This document shows positions 46,800 through 56,810 of a stretch of 64,000 nt of DNA, one piece after another (the first letter of the stretch is position 1; each line of letters opens with the position of its first letter). Position numbers and translations under genes: made by a program. Origin of the DNA: Triticum aestivum (Eukaryota > Streptophyta > Magnoliopsida > Poales > Poaceae). Location of the stretch: the NCBI RefSeq assembly GCF_018294505.1, contig NC_057807.1:167988820-168052819 (forward strand), given 5' to 3'. Below the pieces are notes generated by a model, which saw only the letters and a program-made list of their open reading frames with translations, had not been told where the DNA came from and searched no databases.

Positions 46800-47282
46800 T
46801 CAAACCACCATCTGAGTGCTGGCAACATTAGTTCTAGGTCTAGCCACCTTAGTTTTGTAGTCGGGAACAACATTCTGAAGTTTGAACTTCTCCATCACAA
46901 GTGTTTCGAGTGGAATGGTTATGTCCAATGGCAGCAGGATGTCCTCCAGTTCGTGCCACTCAAGATCTTCCTGGTCTCCATCTTGATAGACAACACTGCA
47001 CCAATTTCTTTCACTGCCATACTTGACAACTTTCCCTACATAGTACGTGTCTCCAAACAGATTTCTCGCTTTCCGCTCTTCTAGCCATTCCCCAAAGCGA
47101 TGGTTGACTCGAGATCGCGAAGCATCTCTTACTGCAAGTTGTGAACCAGATGAGAATTCAGGAGGCAAGTATGGTACACCATTGGTAATGATGGCAGGCT
47201 CTCTGGGTACTTTAACAACAGGTTCGGTGTCTGACTCTTGAATGTCCTTGCTCCCCTCCATGACCTGATATTGCATCAATTC
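46800..47282 (-). CDS. Tudor-like domain exon or gene fragment
   Basis: The minus-strand frame gives 159 residues from the ATG at 47279. The upstream boundary is a plausible splice acceptor (CTAG|GAATTG), so the ATG may be internal to an exon. The central part contains FGEWLEERKARNLFGDTYY, then GKVVKYGSERNWCSVVYQDG and DQEDLEWHELEDILLPLDI. The pattern of strand residues with W-x-V-x-Y-x-DGD-x-EDL resembles Tudor/PTM-type domains that bind chromatin. The frame is open for its whole length, unlike the retroelement remnants. Lacking the rest of a gene, it may be a terminal exon or a captured fragment. I cannot name the protein. Confidence 0.5.
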   Translation of the reverse strand, partial: ELMQYQVMEGSKDIQESDTEPVVKVPREPAIITNGVPYLPPEFSSGSQLAVRDASRSRVNHRFGEWLEERKARNLFGDTYYVGKVVKYGSERNWCSVVYQDGDQEDLEWHELEDILLPLDITIPLETLVMEKFKLQNVVPDYKTKVARPRTNVASTQMVV

Positions 47283-47619
47283 CTAGGATTTAACCAAAAC
47301 AAATTGTAGCAGAAAGAAAATAGTTTCATCCATAAGATGAGTCATCATAAGAAAGAAAAGTCAAAAATAAGTCGCCATAAATCAAATACTTTCACAGCTA
47401 CAATGCAGTATTTTGATGAGTTAGGCATGTTGAAACATAAGAGATACCAATCAACACTTGGGATTTAGGAAGCACGGCACATCGCACCAGTGATACAGGT
47501 ATCATGTCATGATAGGCATCAGGTCTCAACACATCAGTCTAGCACTTAGGTGAAGTACATATGTATTAAAGATTTTTTTTTCAATACCATGTGATGTGTT
47601 CCGGTACATGGTGTGAAGT
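47283..47619. other. AT-rich stretch before Gypsy I
   Basis: No ORF of note and no element ends. On the minus strand it would be the intron preceding the Tudor-like exon, cut by the Gypsy I insertion at 47620. Confidence 0.45.
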
Positions 47620-48510
47620 TGTTGGTGTCCTGGGTATGGGGGTATCCATCTCTGCCTGCTTGCGGCCCACCACGTGGCTCCATCCACGACCTGGTATGGC
47701 CCAGCTCCATCATCAACAACTCAAGACCCTCACGAGGGGCCAATCCTCACGAGACGGACGACGCCAAGACCCCCGAGGGAATCGGCCTCCTCAGGCTGGA
47801 TCATGAGGGGCAGAGAGTTCTATGCAGGGTTTACCTCATGAGGCTCAGCTAACGTGAGCCATGACGACCAAGGCCAGGCGGGCGCCAGGCGAGCGCAGAG
47901 CGCAGGTTTCCTCTTTGGTGCAAAGGAGGCAAGCTACAGACGTAGACTCCCGAGGAATCAGCCAAAGGTTTCCATTCTGGCGCAACGAGACCAAGACCGA
48001 CAGGACAGGAGGACGGAGGTCATCGACGAGCCCACCACAGCGTCATGACCAGAGGCTTTTCGCAGGCGAAGACTACTTTTGTCAGGATAAGCGGTACTAC
48101 TTGTCCCCTTTCAAATCTGACCGTTGTGGGATCCCTTCCTGCCAACATTTGGGAAGAGGACCAAGGCCACTATAAATAGGACTAGCCACCACCATAGAGG
48201 CAAGATAAGTTGAACTAGCTCACACCACACCAGCTCCCTTGAGCTCATGAACACCTCACCTCATGAGGCCAGTTCATCCACTGTACTAGTTCATCCTCAG
48301 CCCTCCGAGGCAATCAACCAAAATGCTGGAGTTGGGTATTACACTGCAATGTGGCCCAAACCAGGATAAACTGTTGTGTCTCTTTGTCTCTTTGAGCTTG
48401 ACGTGCTAGGCTTAGGAGGATCGCGAGTAGGCAGGCTGGGTAGGTTGAGATCTCCGCACGGACCCCAGAGTTCAATCCTCTCAAGGGTTTGCGGAACCCA
48501 TAATCCGACA
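47620..48510 (+). repeat. 5' LTR of Gypsy I
   Basis: This 891-bp LTR starts TGTTGGTGTCCTGGG and ends TAATCCGACA. It aligns along its length with 60554-61444 and more distantly with the Gypsy II LTRs. Frequent CCTCGCGAGG-like palindromes are a family feature. A TATA box (TATAAATA) is at 48171. Confidence 0.9.
48171..48178 (+). promoter_or_regulatory. TATA box of the Gypsy I 5' LTR
   Basis: TATAAATA preceded by 'aaggccac', in the same position in all four related LTRs (49218, 55713 and 61105). Confidence 0.75.
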
Positions 48511-48669
48511 TCTGGTGCGGTAGGGGTGCGTTGGAACCTTCTACCCCGACCGCCAGATCGTGCCGCTGACCTCGATGTCGGGCACTCCTCCGCCGGCCTA
48601 GTCGACACGCACTCCCGGAGAAGCACCGGGCTCCGATATTTCACCCTCTCCCTGCGGCAGGTGCAGTGG
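48511..48669 (+). mobile_element. Gypsy I leader, left of Gypsy II
   Basis: The segment begins TCTGGTGCGGTAGGGG, a decayed primer site (TGGCGCGCCAGGTAGGGG type). It runs to the Gypsy II insertion without coding sequence. The start of gag is missing or unreadable here. Confidence 0.65.
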
Positions 48670-49576
48670 TGTCGGCGTTCTGGCAACGGGGTCCCCAGAC
48701 TTGCCTACCTGTGGCCTGCGGCGTGGCTTGAGTGGTGGCCCAGCACGGCCCATCTTCATCAGCGCAAGACTCAAGACCCTCGCGAGGGGCCAATCCTCGC
48801 GGGGCGGATGACACAAGACTTCATCAGGAACAGCCTCGCCAGGCAGGCTCGCGAGGAGGCGGAGAGATCAATGCAGGGTACCTCGCGAGGTGCTCGTGAC
48901 GCAAGCCGTGACGATCGAGACCAGGCGGGCGCCGGCCCACGCAGCGTCCTTGTTTTCTCTTTGGTGCAAAGGGGGCAAGCACAGGCGTGGAGTACCGAGG
49001 CATCAGGCAAAGGTTGCCATTTCAGTGCAACGAGACCAAGACCAGTAGAGCGGCAGGATGGAGGTCACCGTGGAGCCCAAGACGGCGTCATCGCCAGTGC
49101 CTTTGGCAGACGAAGACCAACTTTAGTCAGGATAACTTGTACTAAATGTTGCCCTTCAAAATGGCCGTTGTTAGCGCCCTTCCCGCTCAATATTTGGGAA
49201 GAGGGCCAGGGCCACTCTATAAATAGGGATAGCCACCACAGTAGGAGAGATCTCATCGAGTACTCATTAGATTGAGAGGCGACCGAACTCATCCAAGCAG
49301 TTCATCGCACCAGCTCAAGAACACCTCTCGCGGGGCAGTTCATCCTTTGTACTGTTCATCATCAGCCCCTGAGGCAATCCACCACACCACACACTGGAGT
49401 AGGGTATTACACCACAACGGTGGCCCGAACCAGTATAAATCTTGTGTCCGTCATGTTGTTCATCGTTTTAGCTTAGATTCTTGTGAGGCGATCGAACGTG
49501 GAGTGGTAGGGGGAAGATCTTCGCGCGCACCCCAGAGTTCAAACCTTAAGGGTCTGCCGGAACCCAACATCCGACA
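48670..49576 (+). repeat. 5' LTR of Gypsy II
   Basis: The 907-bp LTR starts TGTCGGCGTTCTGG and ends CATCCGACA, with TATAAATA at 49218. It is close to 55162-56071; differences are scattered substitutions plus small changes at the start. Confidence 0.9.
49218..49225 (+). promoter_or_regulatory. TATA box of the Gypsy II 5' LTR
   Basis: TATAAATA in 'gccactctataaatagggat', the conserved core promoter position of this LTR family. Confidence 0.75.
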
Positions 49577-49596
49577 TTTGGCACGCCAGGTAGGGG
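49577..49596 (+). other. Primer-binding site of Gypsy II
   Basis: TTTGGCACGCCAGGTAGGGG directly follows the LTR. One base differs from the TGGCGCGCCAGGTAGGGG site common in this Gypsy group. Confidence 0.8.
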
Positions 49597-49647
49597 TGCG
49601 CCGAAATCTTTTTTCCGCTATCCCGCATTCTATCTCCCGTCGTGTCC

Positions 49648-51090
49648 ATGGCTAATGCTCGTCGGGCTCGCGCCGAGTGTCGGGCTGCTCTCGCCGCCTG
49701 AGTCGCCCAGACGGCTCCCGTCGATGGGTGTCCCCATCGTTCCCCGTCGCCTGTCGCCAATGCTGCCACCGTCCCGGCGGGGAACGAGCAGCAGGCCTCG
49801 TCACTGGATCCTTCGGTGCGGCGGGAAGGCCGCACCGCCACCCCGTCGCTGACTCCCGCTGGTTTGTCGTCCCACGCCCGTCGCGCCCCCATGGACACGC
49901 ATGTTGCGTTGCTCCTGGGGCGTGAGCTCCTGCACTACCGTCCCGTCGACGACCTCTATGAAGAGTGGCTCGCTCGCATCATCGAGCTCGTCAGCGCCGC
50001 CGGGGGCTCCCCTGTGCCGTCCATCTTGCTGCCTCGCCCTCTGTCCTGCACAGGAGGCACAGATTAGGAGGTGCCTCCGCCACCTCCTCCCCAAGATGGT
50101 GCCCTGGCTCCTGGGCGCGCATCCCCAGGACGAGATCCACCGCGTCCAGCACCCGCGCGACAAGAAAGGAGCTGCCAAGAAATCCCTCGTACCCAAGAAG
50201 GTGCGCGCGTGCTCCCAGCACCGGCACACCATGACCGCATTCCCGTGCCAGCACGTCAAGACCCCGCGCTGCTCCAGGCAGCGGCACGCGGGAACCTCCA
50301 GGAGAAAGCCCCACATCAGCAGAGAGCTCCGATGGCCACCGCAGGCTGCCGTGCCTTCACCAACGAGCTACGCAGTGTCGCCTGGCCAGCCAAGTTCAAA
50401 CCTGACCTGCCTCCTCGCTACGACGGCACTTCCGACCCCGTGGAGTTCCTACAGCTCTACGAGCTGGGCATCGAAACTGCCAACGGGGACGAAAGGGTCA
50501 TGGCGAACTGGTTTCCCATGGCACTCAAGGACGGTGCCCGCACCTGGCTCCTGAACCTGCCCCCTGGCATGATCTCCTCCTGGGACGAGATGCACACTCG
50601 CTTCATCGCCAACTTTTAGGGCACTCGCCACCGTCCGCCGGCCGTGGGTGACCTGCGCCGCATCAAGCAGCAGCCCGGAGAAACCTTGCTGAAGTACATC
50701 CAGCGCCTCAACAACGCTCGCCTCAAGATTCCCAGGGTAACCGAGGAGGCCATCATCTCGGCGTTCTCTGATGGCGTCCGCGACGTCAATATGAAGTAGG
50801 AGCTGGCAATCCACAAAGATATGTGTACGTCTTTGGAGTTGTTCAACCTGGTGACCAAGTGCGCAAGGGCTAAGGAGGGACGCCTCTCCCTTCTCGAGCT
50901 CCCAGCAGCAGACCCAAAAGAGAAGAAAGCCAAGGCCAAGGATGTGAAGCGCAAGGGAGCAGTTGTGCTTGCAGCAGAGCCTGACATGAAGCACGGCAGG
51001 GACCAGCCGGAGTCATCCAAGGGCAGCCGGTACTGTGTGTACCACGACCTCCACACCCACAACACCAACGAATGCCAATAGCTCAGGGCC
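49648..51090 (+). pseudogene. gag of Gypsy II
   Basis: The ATG at 49648 opens a frame that stays in phase to the protease, broken only by stops near 49699, 50066, 50617, 50797 and 51079. The retrotransposon gag core reads FKPDLPPRYDGTSDPVEFLQ, then ANWFPMALKDGARTWLLNLP and LRRIKQQPGETLLKYIQR. It is followed by a lysine-rich stretch and YCVYHDLHTHNTNECQ, a zinc-binding-like C-H-H-C motif near the gag end. Gag forms the particle. Lack of frameshifts over 2.9 kb is notable. Confidence 0.85.
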
Positions 51091-52146
51091 GTGCGAGAAG
51101 GCCGTGTCGGTCGATGCCCCAAGCGCAACGATCGGGGCTACGGCCGAGGCGGAGGAAGAGATGGAGGACGATGGGACGACCGTGGCCCTCGCCAAGAATG
51201 GTGTGACCGGCCTCGCGAGGACCGCTGGCAGGATCAGCCTCGCGAGGGGGCTTGGAGGGATCAGCCTCGTGAGGATCACCCGCAAGGCAACACAGGGCTT
51301 CCTCCTCTGCCACTACCACCAAGAAGGAATGACGACCATCATCAAGACGAGGGGGCTGGGGGCTCCCAGGAGCCGCGAGTAATCGCTTGCATCCTAGGCG
51401 GCACTCAGGCCCTAGCCTCTCAGCGCATCTTCAAGCAGTTTGCTCGCGAAGTGAATGCAGTCCTCCCCAAGCTTGATGCCAGGCGCCCCCTCAGGTGGTC
51501 TGCCTGCGCCATCACATTCAACTCAGCGGATCAGCTCAAGTGCGTGGCAACGGTCCGTGTCCTCCGGATGCTTTGTTCCCCAGTCATCAGCAATGTGCAA
51601 GTTACCAGGACCCTCATAGACGGTGGAGCAGGGCTCAACGTCCTGTCCGTCGAGACATTCAACAATCTTCAAGTGCCATACGATCATCTTCAACCAACCA
51701 AGCCTTTCTCAGGAGTCACTGATGGTTCCACTGTCCCGATAGGGCAGGTCCGCCTCCCTGTCACCTTTGGGCAGCGCAAGAACTACCGTACCGAGCTCAT
51801 TGACTTCGACGTCGCTCACATTCGCCTGCCATACAATGTCATCCTCGGGTACCCAGCTCTGGTCAAGTTTATGGCAGTGACTCACCATGGCTACAATGTC
51901 CTCAAGATGCCAGGAAGTGGCGGAGTCATCACGGTCCCCTGTGAAGAGAAGGATGCGGTGTGCTCTCTCGAGCGCGCCTTCCAAGCCGCGTTGATCGAGG
52001 ACCCAGACAACAAGAGTGGAAACCTTCCTGAAGCAGTCCCCAAGAAGAAGACGTCGCCTGGCTCAAGACCTCAGGAGGCAGGCACCTCCGGAGGCGCCGC
52101 ATCCGGACATGCGCCCATCCAAGGGGCGCCACCCTCCGTTGCATAG
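51091..52146 (+). pseudogene. Aspartic protease of Gypsy II
   Basis: This 351-codon open frame starts with an arginine- and glycine-rich linker and continues with VIACILGGTQALASQRIFKQ. The protease core has TLIDGGAGLNVLSVETF, with DGG in place of the usual DTG/DSG, as is common in this Gypsy group, and VRLPVTFGQRKNYRTELIDF and YNVILGYPALVKFMAV. It is the longest undamaged coding segment of the element. It ends at a TAG, after which the same frame continues into the RT remnant. Confidence 0.85.
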
Positions 52147-52590
52147 GGAGGCGCGCCCGGCGCCCTCCTCGGGCAAGGCTCGGGGGCTCTCTCCTGGGGA
52201 GCCACTGACTTTGCCAAGATCACGAGGGAGGCGCTCGGGCACCACTTGGAGGCGTGCTTCGCGGCACGTTTCCCTCAGGAAGGCGTGAGGCAAGGAGGGC
52301 CCAATCCTCAGGAGTTCATCACCAAGGTCGCTCAGGAGTTGCAGGAATCGAGAGTCATGCGCGGCAACCGCCGCCTGCCCAGCGTAGCTCCCCATCCAGG
52401 CGAGGATGGCGGGCTGCGCGTCTGCATCGACTACCCAGGGCTCAATCAAGTCGCATCGCAAGAGCGCTTCTGGCCTTCGCGTGTGGGACGTTGCGAGGGT
52501 CCACCGCACAGCTACGTTCGCATGCCCTTCGGCCTGCCGAACGCAGCTGCTGCCCACCAGCGCCTGATGAGGAGCATTCTGGAAGCTTAG
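52147..52590 (+). pseudogene. Collapsed reverse transcriptase remnant of Gypsy II
   Basis: In phase with protease, the frame reads a connection segment, then GGLRVCIDYPGLNQV (the LRxCVDYRxLN RT motif). Only about 30 residues later comes SYVRMPFGLPNAAAAHQRLM, the MPFGL motif that normally lies some 70-80 residues further on. An internal deletion has removed the part between, and everything after EA-stop (YVDD, RNase H, integrase) is absent. The element cannot replicate on its own. Confidence 0.8.
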
Positions 52591-53284
52591 GTGGCTAAGC
52601 ATCACGCGCTCCTGGAGGAAACAGAGATGGACCTCGCCGAGCCGCCCGGACCTATCGAGCCTCCCGAGGCTCGAAGCTCCGAGGGCTCGTGAGGATCGGC
52701 TTCTTCACCATGCACCGTCAGCTACCCCAACACTCGCTCTACAATGGTATCAGGTGACTTCTCTCAAGTTCCGTTTCAGCTGGAAGCGCCCTCAGGGCTG
52801 CATCGTTCCCAGGTCGCATGGGTCATGTATCCGTTTTGCTTATGTCTTCAGCTTACCTTGTTTGGGGCGCCCCTCGGGCTGCATCATTCCCAAGCTACTT
52901 GGGCCAGACCCAGTGGAGTGTGCCTTTCTCTGCATCTATCTAAGTTGATTTGCTTATTTATGCTTAACCTGCTTGAGATAATCGCCTGCTCGATTGACAC
53001 CTACCTTTGGAGCCGCTCGCTCTAGCACGGCACTTGCGCATGGGTCCGTCCCTGCAACATCGACAAATCTGAGTGGTCAAGCTCTGGCCGCGGCAGCCTC
53101 GCAAAGCACTACCTCACCTGGCCCTCAGTGCCTCAATCACTCCCTCGGAGCAACCAATGGCTGGCTAGCAACTGTAATGGCATTCCTTGTTTTCCTCGTG
53201 TTGGTGTACAGGATCCGCCTAAGGAATAGCATGGGGGCGTCGTGAGCTCTCTCTCTCTCTCTCCCATGCGATCCGCTCGCGTGT

Positions 53285-53785
53285 TAAAAGGGGGGCGTCT
53301 GAGCATCGCAACTCAGGGGATCTTACTGGCTCTCCAGCCCTCACCCCCTGGCCTTGACCCACGGCATCGCGACCTCTCATACCAGCGGCGGCTGAGCTCG
53401 CTCGAGGGCCGGGACCTCAGGATGTAGAGCATGAAGGAAATTGCGGGGAAGAGGGGAGAACTTCACGAGGATCCAACCCAGCGACACCCTAGCTGCCGGC
53501 GCGCAGGCCAGGCACCTCGCCGAATAACGACTCCAAGTTCATGAGATAAGTCATGCCCCTGCAAAAGCTAAATCAACGCGATGCTAAACCCTCGCCTAGT
53601 GCAGTCTTGCCCAGCGGAGGCTGCTTGAGCGCTAAAGGGGACCTCCTGAGCATCGCGCCTCGGGGGCTCTTACTGGACCTTGGGCCGCTCACCTCCTGGC
53701 CTTGACCACGGCATCGCGACCTGGCATACCAGCAACGGCTGAAGCCTGCCTGGGGACCGGGACCTGTCAGTGTAGAGCACCAAGC
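53285..53785 (+). repeat. Direct repeat pair in the Gypsy II spacer
   Basis: Blocks at about 53285-53440 and 53631-53785 share 'tgagcatcgc', 'ccctggccttgacccacggc' (one base shorter in the second), 'gcatcgcgacct' and 'gtagagca'. They are about 346 bases apart, suggesting an old tandem duplication of that length. Confidence 0.7.
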
Positions 53786-54249
53786 CCTCGCGAGGATAGA
53801 AAGGGGGAGCCGAGCCGAGACAGGACAAGCATCTCGCTTCCATTCATAATAAGGATCATATTCACAAAAGATATGGCAGACGCCTTGCATACCCCCGCGG
53901 GGTGTTTCTTCGGTTCCTCGCAGGGAACAAAATGTGCAAATCCTATGGAACGCTAACTACGCGCGCCTCCATAGGAGACGCCATCATCAACAGTGGGCCG
54001 CCAAGCGCCGGCGCCAACCCCATCCAGATCAGCGGCGTCGGCGGCTGGATGCAGCTGCCCTGCTCCGAGTGCGACGCGAGCTCGGGGGCTCGTAGCTGTC
54101 ATCGCTCGTCTCCGGAGTCACGTGAAGCTCGGGAGAGTCGCTGGACCCTCCGGCTTCTCCACTGCTACCAGAGGAGCTGCTGGGGAAGCGGTTGGCAGGC
54201 GTGGCCCTCGCCACTTTGATGACCCGGTCACCTTCCTTGGGGAAGCACT

Positions 54250-54855
54250 CTAGTCGGCGCCTTCCGCGTCAAAGACCTTGAAGAATATCAAGGAGGCGCC
54301 ATCATATTCAAGATGAATTACGAGGGCGCCCCCCATCCGGCAGACCCGGGCGATCTCGCCCCAACCCCGGGTCATGTAGACCTTGCCCGGAGCGAAAACC
54401 TCAACCTCCACTCCGGTCGCAAGGGTGCTGCAGTCAGCATGCTGCAGCCAGAGCTCCAAAGGCCACCTCGGCGGCATCCCAAAGGCGAAGGAGGGAGGAC
54501 GGCGAATCCAAGAGCGTGGAGGCAAAGCGGCGTGAAGAACAAGCTCGCGAGAAGAGCCCTCGGCATGGACTCGAGGGGTGACGTCGCGCACCGCCGTGAC
54601 TCGTCGGCGGCGTCGGCGGTGCCGCTCGGCGTCTTCTTCTCCATGGCCCTCAGCCCGGGCGTACAAGGGCAGCGGAAACCCAGGCGGCGGCCGCTCGTAC
54701 CAAGGCCTCGACGTCTCCTGCCATGCGACCACGTCGCAGCGGCCGGGGACCGGACGCTTCCTTGGTGGAAGCGGGTCAGGACCCCCTTGGGGGGCCTTCC
54801 CCTTCTCTTCCACTGAAAACCGGCAGATCGGTGCCATTGGCGTAAAGTGGAGCAA
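54250..54855 (-). CDS. Antisense ORF of Gypsy II with B3-like C-terminus
   Basis: This 201-codon frame lies opposite to the retroelement genes. ATGs occur at 54855 and 54837; the second (MAPICRFSVEEKGK) is as likely. The N-terminal half is basic and proline-rich, including a run of arginines. The C-terminal half reads VEVFAPGKVYMTRGWGEIAR and GGALVIHLEYDGASLIFFKV, which resembles the second half of a plant B3 DNA-binding domain (FxxxGWxxFxxxxxLxxGxxLxFxxxGxxxxxVxVF). After the stop, a shifted frame (54029-54214) continues as a serine- and acid-rich tail, as in related antisense proteins of Triticeae Gypsy elements that I recall. A TATA-like box lies about 60 bases upstream of the first ATG. 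Function unknown. Confidence 0.6.
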   Translation of the reverse strand: MLHFTPMAPICRFSVEEKGKAPQGGPDPLPPRKRPVPGRCDVVAWQETSRPWYERPPPGFPLPLYARAEGHGEEDAERHRRRRRRVTAVRDVTPRVHAEGSSRELVLHAALPPRSWIRRPPSFAFGMPPRWPLELWLQHADCSTLATGVEVEVFAPGKVYMTRGWGEIARVCRMGGALVIHLEYDGASLIFFKVFDAEGAD

Positions 54856-54913
54856 GGCCGAGGAAGGAGTGAAGCAGAAAGAGATGGACTACGGGGGATC
54901 TCGCCCTCGTCCG

Positions 54914-54921
54914 TACTTATA
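54914..54921 (-). promoter_or_regulatory. TATA-like box for the antisense ORF
   Basis: On the minus strand the sequence reads CGGACTATAAGTACGG. It lies 59 bases before the ATG at 54855, a spacing consistent with a transcription start near 54890 and a short leader. Confidence 0.5.
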
Positions 54922-55161
54922 GTCCGGAGGAGGTCAACCGTCGGCCTCCACGATCACACGTAATCATGACCCATTTCTGCATGCAGGGACTTGTCAAGTC
55001 AAGCAGTTGCCGAGGCAACGTGGGGAAGCGGAGGCGCCCACGTCCAATCAACCGCCACGCGGCGCCCAAGGCCGCAGGCTGATGGGGCCCGCGGCACTCC
55101 GCACTTGCCCCTTCGCTTCTCCGCTAAGCCAAGTCCGAGCGCGCCTTGGGCCCGGGGGCTA

Positions 55162-56071
55162 CAGTCGGCGTTCTAGGAATGGGGGTCCCCAGACTTGCCT
55201 GCCTGCGGCATGCGGCATGGCTCGAGTGGTGGCCCAACACGGCCCATCTTCATCAACACAAGACTTCCAGACCCTCGTGAGGGGCTAAGCCTCGAGGGGC
55301 GGACGACAAAAGACTTCCTCAAGAACGGCCTCTCCAGGCAGGCTCACGAGGAGGCGGAGAGATCAAGGCAGGATACCTCGCGAGGTGCTCATGATGCAAG
55401 CCGTGACGATCGAGACCAGGCGAGCGCCGGCTCGCGCAGCGTCCTTGTTTCCTCTTTGGTGCAAAGGGGGCAAGCACAGGCGTGGAGTACCGAGGCATCA
55501 GGCAAAGGTTGCCATTTCAGTGCAACGAGACCAAGACCAGTAGAGCGGCAGGATGGAGGTCACCGTGGAGCCCAAGATGGCGTCATCGCCAGTGCCTTTG
55601 GCAGACGAAGACAAACTTTAGTCGGGATAACTTGTACTAGATGTTCCCCTTCAAAATGGCCGTTGTTGGTGCCCTTCCCGCTCAATATTTGGGAAGAGGA
55701 CCAGGGCCACTCTATAAATAGGGATAGCCACCACAGTAGGAGAGATCTCATCGAGTACTCATTAGATCGAGAGGCGACCGAACTCATCCAAGCAGTTCAT
55801 CGCACCAGCTCAAGAACACCTCTCGCGAGGCAGTTCATCCTTTGTATTGTTCATCATGAGCCCCTGAGGCAATCCACCACACGACACACTGGAGTAGGGT
55901 ATTACACCACAACGGTGGCCCGAACCAGTATAAATCTTGTGTTCCTCGTGCTATTCATCGTTTTAGCTTAGATTCTCGTGAGGCGATCGGACGTGGAGTG
56001 GTAGGGGGAAGATCTTCGCGCGCACCCCAGAGTTCGAACCTTAAGGGTCTGTCGGAACCCAACATCTGACA
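55162..56071 (+). repeat. 3' LTR of Gypsy II
   Basis: It matches 48670-49576. The expected TG start is changed (CAGTCGGCG). It ends CATCTGACA, and TATAAATA is at 55713. Confidence 0.9.
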
Positions 56072-56382
56072 AGTTCCAACCGGAGATGCCGCCACGTTAT
56101 GACAGCGCAGCGGATCCGTCCGCCTTTGTCCAAGCATACGAGGAGGTAGTTTGGGCGGCCGGCGGAGATGACAACGTGAAGGCCAACTGGCTCCCCATGG
56201 CCCTTGTAGGTGCGTTGCATGCCTGGTTACTCAACTTGCCGGCATTCTCTGTGGCCTCCTGGGAGGAGCTACGCGACCTCTTCCTCACCCTCTACGCGGC
56301 ACCGGTGCCCCCAGTCGTCACAGCTCTCTTGGGTGGCTCGCAGGTGCCACCCTCCGACCGCCACATCAAGCAGTTCTACTAG
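56072..56382 (+). pseudogene. gag remnant of Gypsy I
   Basis: The frame MPPRYDSAADPSAFVQAYEE, then ANWLPMALVGALHAWLLNLP and WEELRDLFLTLYAAP, is the retrotransposon gag core, parallel to that in Gypsy II but clearly diverged. It starts in mid-domain at the Gypsy II junction and ends at a TAG after HIKQFY. The rest of gag is deleted or unreadable before the protease. Confidence 0.82.
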
Positions 56383-56431
56383 CGAGTAAGCGCCACCCAG
56401 GCAGGCTCGGGGGCTCCCCCCGGGCTAGACA

Positions 56432-56810
56432 GCGCCCAAGGCCGACCTCACCTTCGGCCTCGAGGATCATCTTGTCGCCACGACGGGAGCAGGCACGCTC
56501 CCAATGCTCTGCACCCCCACCATCTGCAACATGGCGTTCACCAGAACCCTCATCGACGGTGGAGCCGTCCTCAACGTGCTCTTCTCAGATGCATTCAGCC
56601 TGCTCACGTGCCGCCCAGCCGGCTATGCCCCACCAAGCCTTTCTCCGGGGTCGGCGGCGGCTCCACCAGCCCCCTGGGGAAGATCCGCCTCAATGTCACC
56701 TTCGGGACCCGTGACAACTACCGCACCGAGCTCATCGACTTCGACATCGCCAGGATCGACCTGCTCATCGACTTCGACATCGCCAGGATCGACCTGCAAG
56801 CCCTCTAAGC
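56432..56810 (+). pseudogene. Protease remnant of Gypsy I
   Basis: Two frames are needed. One has MAFTRTLIDGGAVLNVLFSD (active-site segment). The other, from 56608, has KPFSGVGGGSTSPLGKIRLN and DNYRTELIDFDIARIDL. A perfect 33-bp tandem duplication (56731-56796) repeats LIDFDIARIDL. The frame stops at 56806. Confidence 0.8.
56731..56796 (+). repeat. Perfect 33-bp tandem duplication in the protease
   Basis: The unit 56731-56763 is repeated exactly at 56764-56796. Being 33 bp it keeps the frame and doubles eleven residues. Perfect identity points to a recent event. Confidence 0.95.

Larger units (their letters stand above)
52591..55161 (+). mobile_element. 3' spacer of Gypsy II
   Basis: About 2.6 kb separates the RT remnant from the 3' LTR. 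It includes direct repeats (52787-52905; 53285-53440 with 53631-53785), a CT-rich microsatellite near 53247-53263, and an antisense ORF with its own TATA box. No sense-strand domain is recognised. Confidence 0.7.
48670..56071 (+). mobile_element. Gypsy II, non-autonomous, nested in Gypsy I
   Basis: LTRs lie at 48670-49576 and 55162-56071, with a primer site (TTTGGCACGCCAGGTAGGGG) after the first and a purine-rich tract (GGGCCCGGGGGCTAC) before the second. The internal region encodes gag and protease in one frame and then a severely shortened RT; RNase H and integrase are gone. A 2.5-kb 3' spacer holds repeats and an antisense ORF. Flanks AGTGG and AGTTC match only partly, so the target duplication is decayed or absent. 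The sequence resumes in Gypsy I gag at 56072. Confidence 0.85.

Noticed and set aside
48376..49275. 299-codon ORF, and a similar one at 55195-55971
   Set aside because: Both lie across Gypsy LTR sequence and are open by composition. The promoter TATA of the LTR lies inside them.
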